Part shown: positions 41,385 through 50,843 of the stretch, piece after piece
How the letters are laid out: every line of letters starts with the position of its first letter
Numbering within the stretch: the stretch's first letter is position 1
DNA from: a virus
DNA: 64,000 nucleotides
Direction: 5' to 3' (one strand)
Virus record (IMG/VR): IMGVR_UViG_3300025467_000009
Location: 1 to 64,000 of that record
Program-made: the position numbers and the translations under genes
The notes under the pieces: model-generated
What the model saw: the letters and a program-made list of their open reading frames with translations, nothing else
What the model was told of the DNA's origin: nothing
Database searches by the model: none

Positions 41385-41413
41385 TGTAAAAAACACTCTA
41401 GAACATATTAAGA
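41385..41413 (+). promoter_or_regulatory. Putative promoter (TGTAAA-N16-TTAAGA variant)
   Basis: TGTAAA (41385-41390) with a CATATTAAGAT second half at the family spacing. The last position differs from consensus (AAGA for AGTA). AAGGA and the ATG at 41430 follow. Confidence 0.4.
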
Positions 41414-41429
41414 TATGTAAGGACATAAA

Positions 41430-42311
41430 ATGCCAAGAATACCCTATAGCGTAAACTCATATACAGGAGGAGCCATACCGGCTACCCTCTTTTATAGTGT
41501 TACAGCAACTGGTACAGTAATTACTATAACAGGAACAAATACCACCTGGAGTGGCTTGGGTGGTGCCGGTGGATTTAACCTTGCTATTAACTATGGTGGA
41601 GTAAATGAAGAAAAGATCTTTGTTCCTAGTGGTAACTACCCTTGGACAAGTGGTGGGGTAACCCTTAGTGGAATTACTCGTGGTTATGACAACACTACAT
41701 CTTACCTTCAAGTTGCAGGACTTAGTGTTGTACCAGTCCTTACTGCAATTGAAACTTCAGAAGCCAACCAGTTGGTAAATAGTGTACTTGGTAACTTAAC
41801 AACTGCAACTAGTGGTCAAATCTTGACTTCAACTGGTTCTGGTGTTTCCTTTACTCCTAACCTTCTTTCTACTCCAAAATCTCTCCTTACTAATCCTGTC
41901 CTTAACGGAACAATGGAAACAACATATGTAAGTAGTAACGCTGTTGGTGGATTGATGACTTTAAACGTTAGTTCAGGAAGTACATATCTATATAATGGAG
42001 CTACAACTTCTCAATTCTCTATAAATTTAACTGCTAGTGGTACACTTAATAGTCTTTTGGCAGTTGGGCAGAGTATTACAGCAAGTCTTTTAGTAACAAA
42101 CGGTGCTACGGGTTATTACTTGGTTTCTTCAGGTTTTCAAATCGATGGTGTAGTACAGGTATATAGTGGTGGACCAATTAATATGTACTGGTATGGTGGT
42201 ACAGCTCCAGTTTCTGGATTTGGTAATGGTATTGACGCTTATACTTTTAATATTATTAAAACTTCTGCAACTCCAACCTATATAACACTAGCAAGCCAGA
42301 CTAGATACTAA
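41430..42311 (+). CDS. Tail fibre with shared module, 293 aa
   Basis: Third copy of the module: MPRIPYSVNSYTGG, GGFNLAINYG, EEKIFVP, ITRGYDNTTS, LTAIETSEANQLV. The C-terminal half is the GIDAYTFNIIKT fibre domain, ending YITLASQTRY like the other copies (SQTKF, SKTTF). There is no LamG, so this is a short fibre whose tip is supplied by the next gene (42313), one base away. Confidence 0.75.
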   Translation: MPRIPYSVNSYTGGAIPATLFYSVTATGTVITITGTNTTWSGLGGAGGFNLAINYGGVNEEKIFVPSGNYPWTSGGVTLSGITRGYDNTTSYLQVAGLSVVPVLTAIETSEANQLVNSVLGNLTTATSGQILTSTGSGVSFTPNLLSTPKSLLTNPVLNGTMETTYVSSNAVGGLMTLNVSSGSTYLYNGATTSQFSINLTASGTLNSLLAVGQSITASLLVTNGATGYYLVSSGFQIDGVVQVYSGGPINMYWYGGTAPVSGFGNGIDAYTFNIIKTSATPTYITLASQTRY

Positions 42312-42312
42312 A

Positions 42313-43251
42313 ATGCCATTATTTGATAGTTTTTCAAATGCAGCCAGTCGTGGAGATGGTGCAGGTACATTTGGTACTCCACCAACTATACCACCTTTAT
42401 ATACTTTTAATGTTGGTACTTATGTAACATTTAATACAGGCGGTCAGACAGGCCCTACCGGACCTTCATTATCACAAATGATAGCTGGAATGACCTCTAA
42501 TGCCTCCCTTTCTTGGAATATCAATACATCATTTTTTAATACTGGTACTTACACTGGTTATCAAGTTTGGTCTGTGCCTATAACTGGTACTTACCAGATA
42601 CAGTGTTATGGAGCTACTGGTGGTTCTTCTATTTATTATGGTCCTGCTGGTGGTCAACCTGCCAATATAACAGGAACTTTTGCACTTACCCAAGGTTCCA
42701 AGTTAACAATAACAATAGGTCAAAGTGGTGCAAATAACGGTTATGATGCTGGTGGAGGTGGAGGAACTTTTGTTGCTTCAGGTTCTGTTGCTACTACTGC
42801 TATCCCTTTAATTATTGCTGGTGGTGCAGGAGGTAACTCAGCTAGTGGTGGAAGCATTAATGCTTCTTCTTCTCAAACTACTTTAACAAATGCTAATGGT
42901 TATGGTGGCTACTCAGATGGTTATGGTGGACGTAATACTGGTACCAATGGTAATCCAGGTGGTGGAGGTGGGTTTTATGGTAATGGTCAAGGAAACTGGT
43001 ATGGTCAAGGATTTCAACAAGGATTAACTGACCCAAGTTACTCAGCATATGGTGGCTTTGGTGGTGGAGGTGGTGGTGGTCAAACCAACGGTGCTGGTGG
43101 TGGAGGCGGATGGACAGGTGGAAACTCAACCCAGTGGTCTTGGAATGGTGTTGGTGGTAGTTCTTATAATACTGGAACTAATCAAACAAATACACTTGGA
43201 TCAAATGGCGCTGGCCAAAATGGTTACTGTACTATAACTAGACTTTCTTAA
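42313..43251 (+). CDS. Glycine-rich tip adhesin, 312 aa
   Basis: Starts MPLFDSFSNAASRGDGAG. A strand domain (TFNVGTYVTFNTGGQTGPTG, GYQVWSVPITGTYQIQCYG) precedes Gly runs such as GGGGGGQ and GAGGGGGW. The strand domain has the same order as the tip part of the fused 37855 protein and the 48772 and 49776 proteins. Likely receptor-recognition tip for the fibre encoded directly upstream. Confidence 0.7.
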   Translation: MPLFDSFSNAASRGDGAGTFGTPPTIPPLYTFNVGTYVTFNTGGQTGPTGPSLSQMIAGMTSNASLSWNINTSFFNTGTYTGYQVWSVPITGTYQIQCYGATGGSSIYYGPAGGQPANITGTFALTQGSKLTITIGQSGANNGYDAGGGGGTFVASGSVATTAIPLIIAGGAGGNSASGGSINASSSQTTLTNANGYGGYSDGYGGRNTGTNGNPGGGGGFYGNGQGNWYGQGFQQGLTDPSYSAYGGFGGGGGGGQTNGAGGGGGWTGGNSTQWSWNGVGGSSYNTGTNQTNTLGSNGAGQNGYCTITRLS

Positions 43252-43260
43252 TATGCACCT

Positions 43261-43289
43261 TGTAAAACTCCTTTTAAAAAACCTTAGTA
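43261..43289 (+). promoter_or_regulatory. Putative promoter (TGTAAA-N16-CTTAGT)
   Basis: TGTAAA (43261-43266), 16 bases, CTTAGT ending 43288. The ATG at 43303 is 14 bases later with no Shine-Dalgarno, so the leader would be very short. Confidence 0.5.
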
Positions 43290-43302
43290 ATTAAGATATC
43301 TT

Positions 43303-44100
43303 ATGCCACGTACTGCCTATTCACAAAATACTTATGTTGGTGGAGCAACGCTTGCCACACTTGGCAATAACATACTTAATAGTGATACAACTTTTACACT
43401 AAATAATGTTGGAATTTCTTGGGCAACTCTAGGTTCAGGTGGTGGTTATTACCTAGTTCTTGACTTTGGAAATATATACGAAGAAAAAGTATATGTTCCA
43501 GCCGGTAACTATAATTATTCTAGTGGTACTGTTACTGTAAGTGGTGTAAGCCGTGGAGTTGATGGTACCACAGCTCAGCAACACATTTTGGGTGCAACAG
43601 TTGCCCCAACATTAACTGCTGTAGATTTACAAGAAGCAAATAACTTAGTAGCACAAACACTTGGTCAAGTAACTACCGCAACTAGTGGTCAAGCACTTGC
43701 ACTAAATGGTACAGGCATTGGTTTTGCTAACTTTGTATTTCAAGATATAGTTCCCCTAGATGATATATCAGTTCTTTTTGATGGTGCAAATACAAACTTT
43801 AAAGCTACTTATCAAGGTGTTCCAATAAGTTTCACAAATCCGCTTTCACTTGAACTATACTTAAGCGGTGTCCCACAAAAATGGAATCAACCAGAATGGG
43901 TATGGTTATCGTATGTACCACAGGCTGGATTCCAGGTAGATTATAACGGAAACATATTTTTTCAAGAAGTACCTACAACAACGACCGCACAAACACCAGT
44001 TAACCAATCTTTTCAAGGCAATTATATGCCTGCACCACCACTTAACAACAGTCAAACAATTTATCCGTTTCAACCAACGGATGTAATGTTAGGATATTAG
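43303..44100 (+). CDS. Tail fibre with shared module and distinct C-terminus, 265 aa
   Basis: Fourth module copy (MPRTAYSQNTYVGG, GGYYLVLDFG, EEKVYVP, VSRGVDGTTAQQH, LTAVDLQEANNLV). The C-terminal 110 residues differ from the others: VPLDDISVLFDGANTNFKAT, a Trp-rich strand part and a Pro/Gln-rich end, with no GIDIY domain and no tip. It may be a short adaptor fibre. It lies just before the 1034-residue protein gene. Confidence 0.7.
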   Translation: MPRTAYSQNTYVGGATLATLGNNILNSDTTFTLNNVGISWATLGSGGGYYLVLDFGNIYEEKVYVPAGNYNYSSGTVTVSGVSRGVDGTTAQQHILGATVAPTLTAVDLQEANNLVAQTLGQVTTATSGQALALNGTGIGFANFVFQDIVPLDDISVLFDGANTNFKATYQGVPISFTNPLSLELYLSGVPQKWNQPEWVWLSYVPQAGFQVDYNGNIFFQEVPTTTTAQTPVNQSFQGNYMPAPPLNNSQTIYPFQPTDVMLGY

Positions 44101-44111
44101 GAGTATAAACA

Positions 44112-47100
44112 ATGGCACGTAAGGTTATAGACAATCCATATTACGTATTTAACCCAGCAACAAGAACAATCACCATCCCTCAGTATCTTCCTCAGGAAAA
44201 ACTTGTTCTTATTACCAATGTCACCCGTGACCAGGTAATTTTTAACTTCTCGGACCCAAGTCGTAACATTACAAGTTATACTTCAAGTGTGGCTGGTGCA
44301 ACAGGTAGCACAACTATTGTACTTAACTACAATACTACTACAATGCTTGCAACTGACAAGCTTTCTATTGTTATTGATGAATACAATGAAAAGTTTTACC
44401 CAGAAGAATCAATGCTTGACGGTGTTCAAAAACTTCGTGTAAGTACACCACAGTCAATGATTGACACCGACTTTGAGTATGGTAACCAGGTTTCAAAGTG
44501 GGAACAGATTGGTCTTACTAACTGGCACCCAGCAAGTTACAACAACTATCCACCTGCTACTTATACTACTGTTTCAAGTATTACTATGCCTCAGGGTTCT
44601 AACCAGGTTACAGTTTCTTTCTCTGGTGCTCACGGACTTTCAGTTGGTAACCCAATCCAAGTTCAAGATGCACTCCTTCAGTATGCAAATGGTAACTATG
44701 TAATTGAAAGTATTCCAACAGCATCTAGTTACACTTACTCTGCAAAGAGTATTAATACCGGTGGATCAAGTATTACCAATATTTTTGACCCTAACAAAAC
44801 AGATATTTGGAACCAAAGTTATTACACTGGTGCCCAGTTGAGTAACTCATTTACTATAAGTCCTAATAATTATATTATGACAGTTACTACCTCAACACCT
44901 CACGGTTTGAGTCTTGGTAATGAGATTGCAGTTTCTGGTATTACCGGTGTTAACCCACCAAATGGTAATTTCTATGTAACTGGTATTTACTCACCTACAG
45001 TATTTACTTACGCTGCAAAGGCAGGTATACCAAGTTCTCTTAACTCTTCAACAGCAGTAATCTTCCCTCGTAACCAGTCTTTGTTTGAACAAAGACCTTT
45101 TGATGGTGGAGTTCTTTTTGGAAACAATTCATTAAGTAATCAACAGTCTGCAACTAGACAAACTAGAAGAAACTTTCACTACCAGTCAGGTAAAGCCCTT
45201 TCAATGGCAACCGGTACTATTATGAAGACTGCTTACACAGTTGACTACCTTTCAGTTTCTGGTGGTGTTGCAAATAACAGAACAGTAGTTGTACAAACTC
45301 GTGAACCACACAACCTTACTCCAGGTGTAACAGTTCTTATTACCGGTGTAGTTACTTCTGGTTACAATGGTACTTATAGCGTAAACAATGTACTTAACCC
45401 AACACAGTTTACTTACATTGCTAGTGGTATTCCATTCAGCACACCTGCTGTTGACTCAATTGGGCCTTACTCAGTACAGGTTAACAGTTGGTACGGTGCA
45501 TCAACTAGAATTGGTTTGTTTAATCAACAAGACGGTCCATTCTGGGAATTTGATGGACAATCACTATACGCTGTTCTAAGAAGTTCAATCAAGCAAGTCG
45601 GTGGACGTGTAAGTGCCACTAACGGTAGTTCAACTGTAACTCAAACAGACTCTAACTGGCCAACCACATTTTCAGAACAATTAATTGTTGGTCAGTATGT
45701 AGTTATTCGTGGTATTAGTTATCGTGTAACTGATATTAACAGTGATACAAGTATTAACATTTCACCTCCTTACCGTGGTGTAACAAATACCTACATGACA
45801 ATGACTTCAACTGTTGAAACTAGAATTCCTCAAGGTGCATTTAATGTTGACCGCCTTGATGGTACAGGTCCTAGTGGTTATAACATTGATGCTGGTAAAA
45901 TGCAAATGTGGTTTATTGACTATGCATGGTATGGTGCTGGTACTGTTCGTTGGGGTGTAAGAACCACCGATGGTCGTATTGTCTATGCCCACAAATTAGC
46001 TAACAACAACATTAACACTACAGCATATATGCGTTCCGGTAACTTACCTGGCCGTTATGAAAATGTTAGTGTTGTTCCTACAGTTTATCTTGCTTCTGGT
46101 TCAGGTATTCAGGCTACAGATACACAAATTATTACTACAAGTACCCTTAATACTGTTGGTAGTGGTTTGTTCCCACCACAGGGTACACTTTGTATTCGTA
46201 ATAACACTACTTATGAGTATGTTAACTATACTTCAGTTACAAGTGGTGGTTTCCAAGGCCTAACCCGTGGACAGGCAGGTAACACAAGTATTGCAACTAC
46301 AATGAGTTCTGGTTCAACCACAGCTCAGGTTGCAAGTACAGCTGGTGTTCAAATTGGTCAAAGAGTTGCTGTAAGTAGTGGTTTCCCAGACAATACATTT
46401 GTAACTGGGTTTAACTATAACTCAAGTATTTCATTTAGTAATGCTGCCTATATTAATAACCCAACTCTTGTATTGCCTCCAATGGGTAATACAGCACAAA
46501 ACTTTGCATGGAGTGCAGTTAACCCAACTATTGTAGAACTTGCTTATCCATCACACTCACCTTATGTTTCTCACTGGGGTACTGCTGTTATTATGGATGG
46601 TGGATTTACAATTGACCCTTCACTCTTGTTTACCTATGGACAGTTAAACCCAACAACACTATTAAGTGGTCAAACAAAAGCACTATTAGCAATTAGAATT
46701 GCACCAAGTGTTGACCAAGGTTTGATTAACTCACAAATTGGTGCTCGTGAACTTGTAAACCGTGTTCAGTTGCAACTTCAAACACTAGACGTAGCTGTAA
46801 CAGCATCTGGTAACCCTCAAAACGTAGGTGCCGGTAACGTACTAATTCGTGCTTACCTTAATTCAACTCCATACCTACTTAATGGTGGTTCTATCCCAAT
46901 CTGGACCAATGCTGTTGGTGGGCAAGCAGTACCTAACTCATCATTGAGTCAAATTGCTGACTATTCAACAGTAGTTTCTGGAGTTGGTATTTTTGGTGGT
47001 GAAGTTACTGGTGGATTCTTCGTAGACACTACACAAGAAGTTGATGTTTCTAAGGTTCGAGATCTAGGTAATTCAATCCTTGGTGGAGGTAGTTTAACTC

Positions 47101-47216
47101 CAGCAACTGGTATTTACCCAGACGGTCCTGACACACTAACACTAATTGCTACAAATGCAAATGGTTTCCCAGTTTCACTACTTGGACGTATTTCTTGGAA
47201 TGAAGCACAGGCCTAA
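44112..47216 (+). CDS. Large virion structural protein with repeated beta domains, 1034 aa
   Basis: The N-terminal 130 residues (YVFNPATRTITIPQYLPQEK...) and RVSTPQSMIDTDFEYGNQVS resemble a conserved cyanophage-type virion protein. After this come at least three repeats of a beta domain: AHGLSVGNPIQVQ...NGNYVIES, PHGLSLGNEIAVSG...NGNFYVTG and PHNLTPGVTVLITG...NGTYSVNN. Then a Trp/Gly domain, an RGQAG loop and a C-terminal region ending LLGRISWNEAQA. Probably a baseplate-wheel or long-fibre protein. SD TAGGAG upstream. Confidence 0.7.
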   Translation: MARKVIDNPYYVFNPATRTITIPQYLPQEKLVLITNVTRDQVIFNFSDPSRNITSYTSSVAGATGSTTIVLNYNTTTMLATDKLSIVIDEYNEKFYPEESMLDGVQKLRVSTPQSMIDTDFEYGNQVSKWEQIGLTNWHPASYNNYPPATYTTVSSITMPQGSNQVTVSFSGAHGLSVGNPIQVQDALLQYANGNYVIESIPTASSYTYSAKSINTGGSSITNIFDPNKTDIWNQSYYTGAQLSNSFTISPNNYIMTVTTSTPHGLSLGNEIAVSGITGVNPPNGNFYVTGIYSPTVFTYAAKAGIPSSLNSSTAVIFPRNQSLFEQRPFDGGVLFGNNSLSNQQSATRQTRRNFHYQSGKALSMATGTIMKTAYTVDYLSVSGGVANNRTVVVQTREPHNLTPGVTVLITGVVTSGYNGTYSVNNVLNPTQFTYIASGIPFSTPAVDSIGPYSVQVNSWYGASTRIGLFNQQDGPFWEFDGQSLYAVLRSSIKQVGGRVSATNGSSTVTQTDSNWPTTFSEQLIVGQYVVIRGISYRVTDINSDTSINISPPYRGVTNTYMTMTSTVETRIPQGAFNVDRLDGTGPSGYNIDAGKMQMWFIDYAWYGAGTVRWGVRTTDGRIVYAHKLANNNINTTAYMRSGNLPGRYENVSVVPTVYLASGSGIQATDTQIITTSTLNTVGSGLFPPQGTLCIRNNTTYEYVNYTSVTSGGFQGLTRGQAGNTSIATTMSSGSTTAQVASTAGVQIGQRVAVSSGFPDNTFVTGFNYNSSISFSNAAYINNPTLVLPPMGNTAQNFAWSAVNPTIVELAYPSHSPYVSHWGTAVIMDGGFTIDPSLLFTYGQLNPTTLLSGQTKALLAIRIAPSVDQGLINSQIGARELVNRVQLQLQTLDVAVTASGNPQNVGAGNVLIRAYLNSTPYLLNGGSIPIWTNAVGGQAVPNSSLSQIADYSTVVSGVGIFGGEVTGGFFVDTTQEVDVSKVRDLGNSILGGGSLTPATGIYPDGPDTLTLIATNANGFPVSLLGRISWNEAQA

Positions 47217-47227
47217 GGAAAACATAA

Positions 47228-48769
47228 ATGGCAAGAGCGCCCTACTCTCTCAACAGTTATACTGGTGGTGCCCCAACTGCTGCATTAGCAGCGGCTGTTA
47301 GTATTACCGGTACTCAAATAGCAATTGTAAATACTTCTAGTGGTTGGTATCCACTTGGTGTTAATGGTGGGTTCTTTTTAGCACTTGATTACGGTACAGC
47401 ACTTGAAGAAAAAATATTTGTTCCTAGTGGAGCTTATAACTGGAGTTTAGGAATTGCTAGCCCAGTTGTAATTAGTGGTATTACTAGAGCTCAAGATAAC
47501 ACAAGTGCTGTAGCACACGTTAGTGGTTCAATTACTGCTTTTGTAATGACAGGTGTTGACCTTTTCGAAGCAAATAATGTTGTTAGTCAAACACTAGGCC
47601 AAGTTGCAACTTCAAGTGGCCAGGCATTCTTTTCAACTGGTAGTGGTATTAAACCACAAGCAGTTCAACCAGGACTTATTAGTGGTTTGACTCCAGGAGC
47701 AGTTCCTTTTGGAAGTGCAACTGGTGCATGGTCAGATACATCAAACAATGGTGGTGGTGCAACCGGTGCTGCTGGTGCACTACTTATGAGTTATGGTAAT
47801 ATTGCTAATGGTGGCCCAGAATGGGTCAATTATAATATTCACCAAACAGTACAAGCAGTAGCAGTTACTAATATTTCAGGTCTCTATACACCTAATGGTA
47901 ATACCACAAATGACTACCCACTAAGTGTTGATACTTTTACAGTTTCATCTGGTTATGGTTCTACTTTCTCAGTTGATGGTTATGTCATTCAACCAGGAGA
48001 TAGAATACTACTTACAGGACAAACTAATTCTGCATACAATGGTGTATATGTAAATACAAGTAGTGCCGGTGCTGTTTCACCTGTACTTGTTAGAGACAAT
48101 GATGTTGACACAACTTCAAAACTAGTAGCTAGTCTTATTCAAGTGGGTCAAGGAAATATCTATTATGGTACAACCTGGCAATGTCAAATGAACCCAAGTG
48201 CAACTATTGGTGTAAGTCCTTGTCCATGGGTACAATTCTTAACTCCTACAGCACTTGCTAGTGGTCAAACTTTTGGTTATGCAACCCTAAATAATGTTGT
48301 ACTTAACAGTGGTACTGCAAATGGTGTAACAAGTAATAATACCACTTTTATTAACCCAACTTTTACTAGTGCTAAAGAAACTGTAAACATTGTTTCTTCA
48401 CCCGCATTGAATGGAACAGTTACTTTCTCTGGTACTACTGGTACCATTAACTATTACACTGTTAATGCAACAAATAATTTTACTTTTAACCTAACAACCT
48501 CTGGTACAATTAGTAGTACATTGGGTGTTGGTCAAAGTATCACTTTTACTGCTTTAACAACTCAAGGTAGTCCGGCTTACATGACAGTTAGTGGTGCTAA
48601 TACTGCAATTCAAATTGATGGTAATTCATCTAATTTTGCTACATATTGGCAAGGTGGCACTTGCCCAGCTTCAGGTAATGTTAATGGTATTGATGCCTAT
48701 ACATTTACTGTTATTAAAACAGCAGCCACTCCAACCTATACGGTACTCGCAAGTCAAACAAAGTTCTAA
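47228..48769 (+). CDS. Tail fibre with shared module, 513 aa
   Basis: Fifth module copy (MARAPYSLNSYTGG, GGFFLALDYG, EEKIFVP, ITRAQDNTSAVAH, MTGVDLFEANNVV). A middle region of about 200 residues is unique to this copy (HQTVQAVAVTNISGLYTPNG, YVIQPGDRILLTGQ), an extra beta domain resembling other phage fibre parts. The end is the GIDAYTFTVIKT fibre domain (VLASQTKF). Two Gly-rich tip genes follow in tandem. Confidence 0.75.
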   Translation: MARAPYSLNSYTGGAPTAALAAAVSITGTQIAIVNTSSGWYPLGVNGGFFLALDYGTALEEKIFVPSGAYNWSLGIASPVVISGITRAQDNTSAVAHVSGSITAFVMTGVDLFEANNVVSQTLGQVATSSGQAFFSTGSGIKPQAVQPGLISGLTPGAVPFGSATGAWSDTSNNGGGATGAAGALLMSYGNIANGGPEWVNYNIHQTVQAVAVTNISGLYTPNGNTTNDYPLSVDTFTVSSGYGSTFSVDGYVIQPGDRILLTGQTNSAYNGVYVNTSSAGAVSPVLVRDNDVDTTSKLVASLIQVGQGNIYYGTTWQCQMNPSATIGVSPCPWVQFLTPTALASGQTFGYATLNNVVLNSGTANGVTSNNTTFINPTFTSAKETVNIVSSPALNGTVTFSGTTGTINYYTVNATNNFTFNLTTSGTISSTLGVGQSITFTALTTQGSPAYMTVSGANTAIQIDGNSSNFATYWQGGTCPASGNVNGIDAYTFTVIKTAATPTYTVLASQTKF

Positions 48770-48771
48770 CC

Positions 48772-49776
48772 ATGCCAATGCTTCAGACCTTTGGAGAGGA
48801 TTCTGCTAGAGATTTTGGTTTTGCTGATGGTAATATAGGTATTGCATTACCTTCACTTTATACATTCCCAATAAGTTCTTATATAACTTTTACTTCAGGG
48901 GGAATAACTGGAAAGTCTGGGCCTAATTTATCTCAAGCAATTGCAGGTTTAAGCTCTAATCAAAGTACAAGTTGGTCTAGTAATACTGCTTTTTTTAATA
49001 TGGTTATAAATGGAGTCCAAGAATGGACTGTACCAATCACTGGTACATATCAATTTCAATTAGCTGGTGGGGCTGGTGGGCAAGGTACGGGTAGTAGGAT
49101 GTCAGGGTCAGGAAATGTTTATAGAGGGTATGGAAGAACTCTAACAGGGACTTATAATTTAATTTCTGGTGATATTATTAGAATTGTTATTGGTCAAGCA
49201 GGTGGAGTAGGTAGCGGTGGTTGGAACCTGGGTGGAGGTGGCGGGACTTTTGTATATTATAAAAATACAAATGTTCCTCTTTTTATTGCTGGTGGAGCCG
49301 GAGGTTCTAATCAATGGACTGTAACTCCTGGTAATGATGGATTAATTGGTACTAGTGGTGGGAATGGTACAGGTCAATCTGCAGGTGTTGGAGGCACTAA
49401 CGGTTCATTTGGTACCGGTGTTCAAAATGGTGGTCAAGGACAGGGTGGAAATGCAACACTTACAGGGGACTCTCAGTCTGCTGGTGGTGGAGGGTTTGGT
49501 ACCCCTACATCAACTTATACAGGTGGTAACTCAGGTGGAACTGGTGGTGGTGTAGGCGGTTTTGGTTGTGGTGGTGGAGCAGCAAATGGTAATTCAGCTG
49601 CAGCTGGTGGTGGCGGTGGAGGTGGTTTTTCAGGTGGTGGCGGTGGTGGTTCTTATAATGGTACACAGGGTATTGGAAGTGGTGGTGCAGGTGGAAGTTA
49701 CGGAATTGCTACTATAACAGATTTAGGTGTTTATAATCAACCAAATGGTTATGCAACTATTACAAGGATAGCATAA
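48772..49776 (+). CDS. Glycine-rich tip adhesin, 334 aa (tandem copy 1)
   Basis: Starts MPMLQTFGEDSARDFGFADG; the strand domain (YTFPISSYITFTSGG, VQEWTVPITGTYQFQLAGG) leads to long Gly runs. The first 20 residues are nearly identical to the next gene. It ends in an overlap (ATAATG) with that gene. Tip role inferred from its position after a fibre gene and from its equivalence to the tip of the 37855 protein. Confidence 0.7.
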   Translation: MPMLQTFGEDSARDFGFADGNIGIALPSLYTFPISSYITFTSGGITGKSGPNLSQAIAGLSSNQSTSWSSNTAFFNMVINGVQEWTVPITGTYQFQLAGGAGGQGTGSRMSGSGNVYRGYGRTLTGTYNLISGDIIRIVIGQAGGVGSGGWNLGGGGGTFVYYKNTNVPLFIAGGAGGSNQWTVTPGNDGLIGTSGGNGTGQSAGVGGTNGSFGTGVQNGGQGQGGNATLTGDSQSAGGGGFGTPTSTYTGGNSGGTGGGVGGFGCGGGAANGNSAAAGGGGGGGFSGGGGGGSYNGTQGIGSGGAGGSYGIATITDLGVYNQPNGYATITRIA

Positions 49777-50843
49777 TGCCTCTACTTCAAACTTTTGGAG
49801 AAGACTCTGCTAGAGATTTTGGTTTTGCTGATGGTAATAATCTTAATACAAACAGTATACCTCCATTATATCCATTTAATATTAATACTACACTTACTTT
49901 TACTGCAGGAACAGCTACAGGTCAAAATGGACCTAATCTTTCTCAAGCACTTAGTGGTTTAACTTCTAATGCAAGTACAAGTTGGGCAAGCAATACTGCT
50001 TTTTTTAATATGACTCAAAATGGTTATCAGTTATGGACAGTCCCTGCAACTGGATTATATCAAATTAAAGCATTTGGTGCTCCAGGTGCTAGTACTAATT
50101 TAGTTGTTGGTGCTGGTGCAATAATTCAAGCTACAGTTCAATTAGTACAAAGTGGAATTGTTACTATATTGGTAGGACAATATGGGCAATCTTCAACAAG
50201 TGGTGGCGGTGGTGGTGGGACTTTTGTAACTAGTGGAACTAATTATACTTCATCGCCTCTCATCATTGCTGGCGGTGGAGGTGGCGGTCTTGATGGTAAT
50301 GGTGCCTATAGTATTGCAGGAGCTCAGGGACAAATGAATTTTACTGCATCTAATTCAGCAGATAATTCTGGTATTGGGGGAGGTAACGGTGGTACAGGTT
50401 ACGGTGGTACTGGCTCTAATAATGGTTGGGGTGGTGGAGGTGGTGGATTTTATGGTTCAGGTACTGCAGCAGCTAATGCAGCAGGATACGGATATAGTGG
50501 AGCTGGTAGTGGTTTTGTAAATGGTGCAACTGGTGGAAATACAGCAACCAGTGCTTATGGTGGTTTTGGTTGTGGTGGTGGAACTCACGGTAATACTGGT
50601 GGAGGTGGAGCTGGTGGTGGTTATACTGGGGGTGGTGGAAGTAATCAAAATCAAAGCCCCGACAATGGAGGCGGTGGCGGTTCTTATATTATTTCTTCTG
50701 CTACTAATGTAAGTACTAGTACAGGTACTTGGGCCGGTACTAGTACTTTTAATGGTTCTACTATTATTAACCTTAATTCTTATAATGGAACTTATAGAGG
50801 TACTCTAGTTAACGGTTCTGTTACTATAACAAGGTTATCATAA
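49776..50843 (+). CDS. Glycine-rich tip adhesin, 355 aa (tandem copy 2)
   Basis: Starts MPLLQTFGEDSARDFGFADG, sharing LQTFGEDSARDFGFADGN with the gene upstream, then YPFNINTTLTFTAGT...GYQLWTVPATGLYQIKAFG and Gly runs. The regions outside the N-terminus and strand domain have diverged, as expected for a duplicated, fast-evolving receptor-binding gene. It overlaps the start of the basic repeat protein by one base. Confidence 0.7.
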   Translation: MPLLQTFGEDSARDFGFADGNNLNTNSIPPLYPFNINTTLTFTAGTATGQNGPNLSQALSGLTSNASTSWASNTAFFNMTQNGYQLWTVPATGLYQIKAFGAPGASTNLVVGAGAIIQATVQLVQSGIVTILVGQYGQSSTSGGGGGGTFVTSGTNYTSSPLIIAGGGGGGLDGNGAYSIAGAQGQMNFTASNSADNSGIGGGNGGTGYGGTGSNNGWGGGGGGFYGSGTAAANAAGYGYSGAGSGFVNGATGGNTATSAYGGFGCGGGTHGNTGGGGAGGGYTGGGGSNQNQSPDNGGGGGSYIISSATNVSTSTGTWAGTSTFNGSTIINLNSYNGTYRGTLVNGSVTITRLS

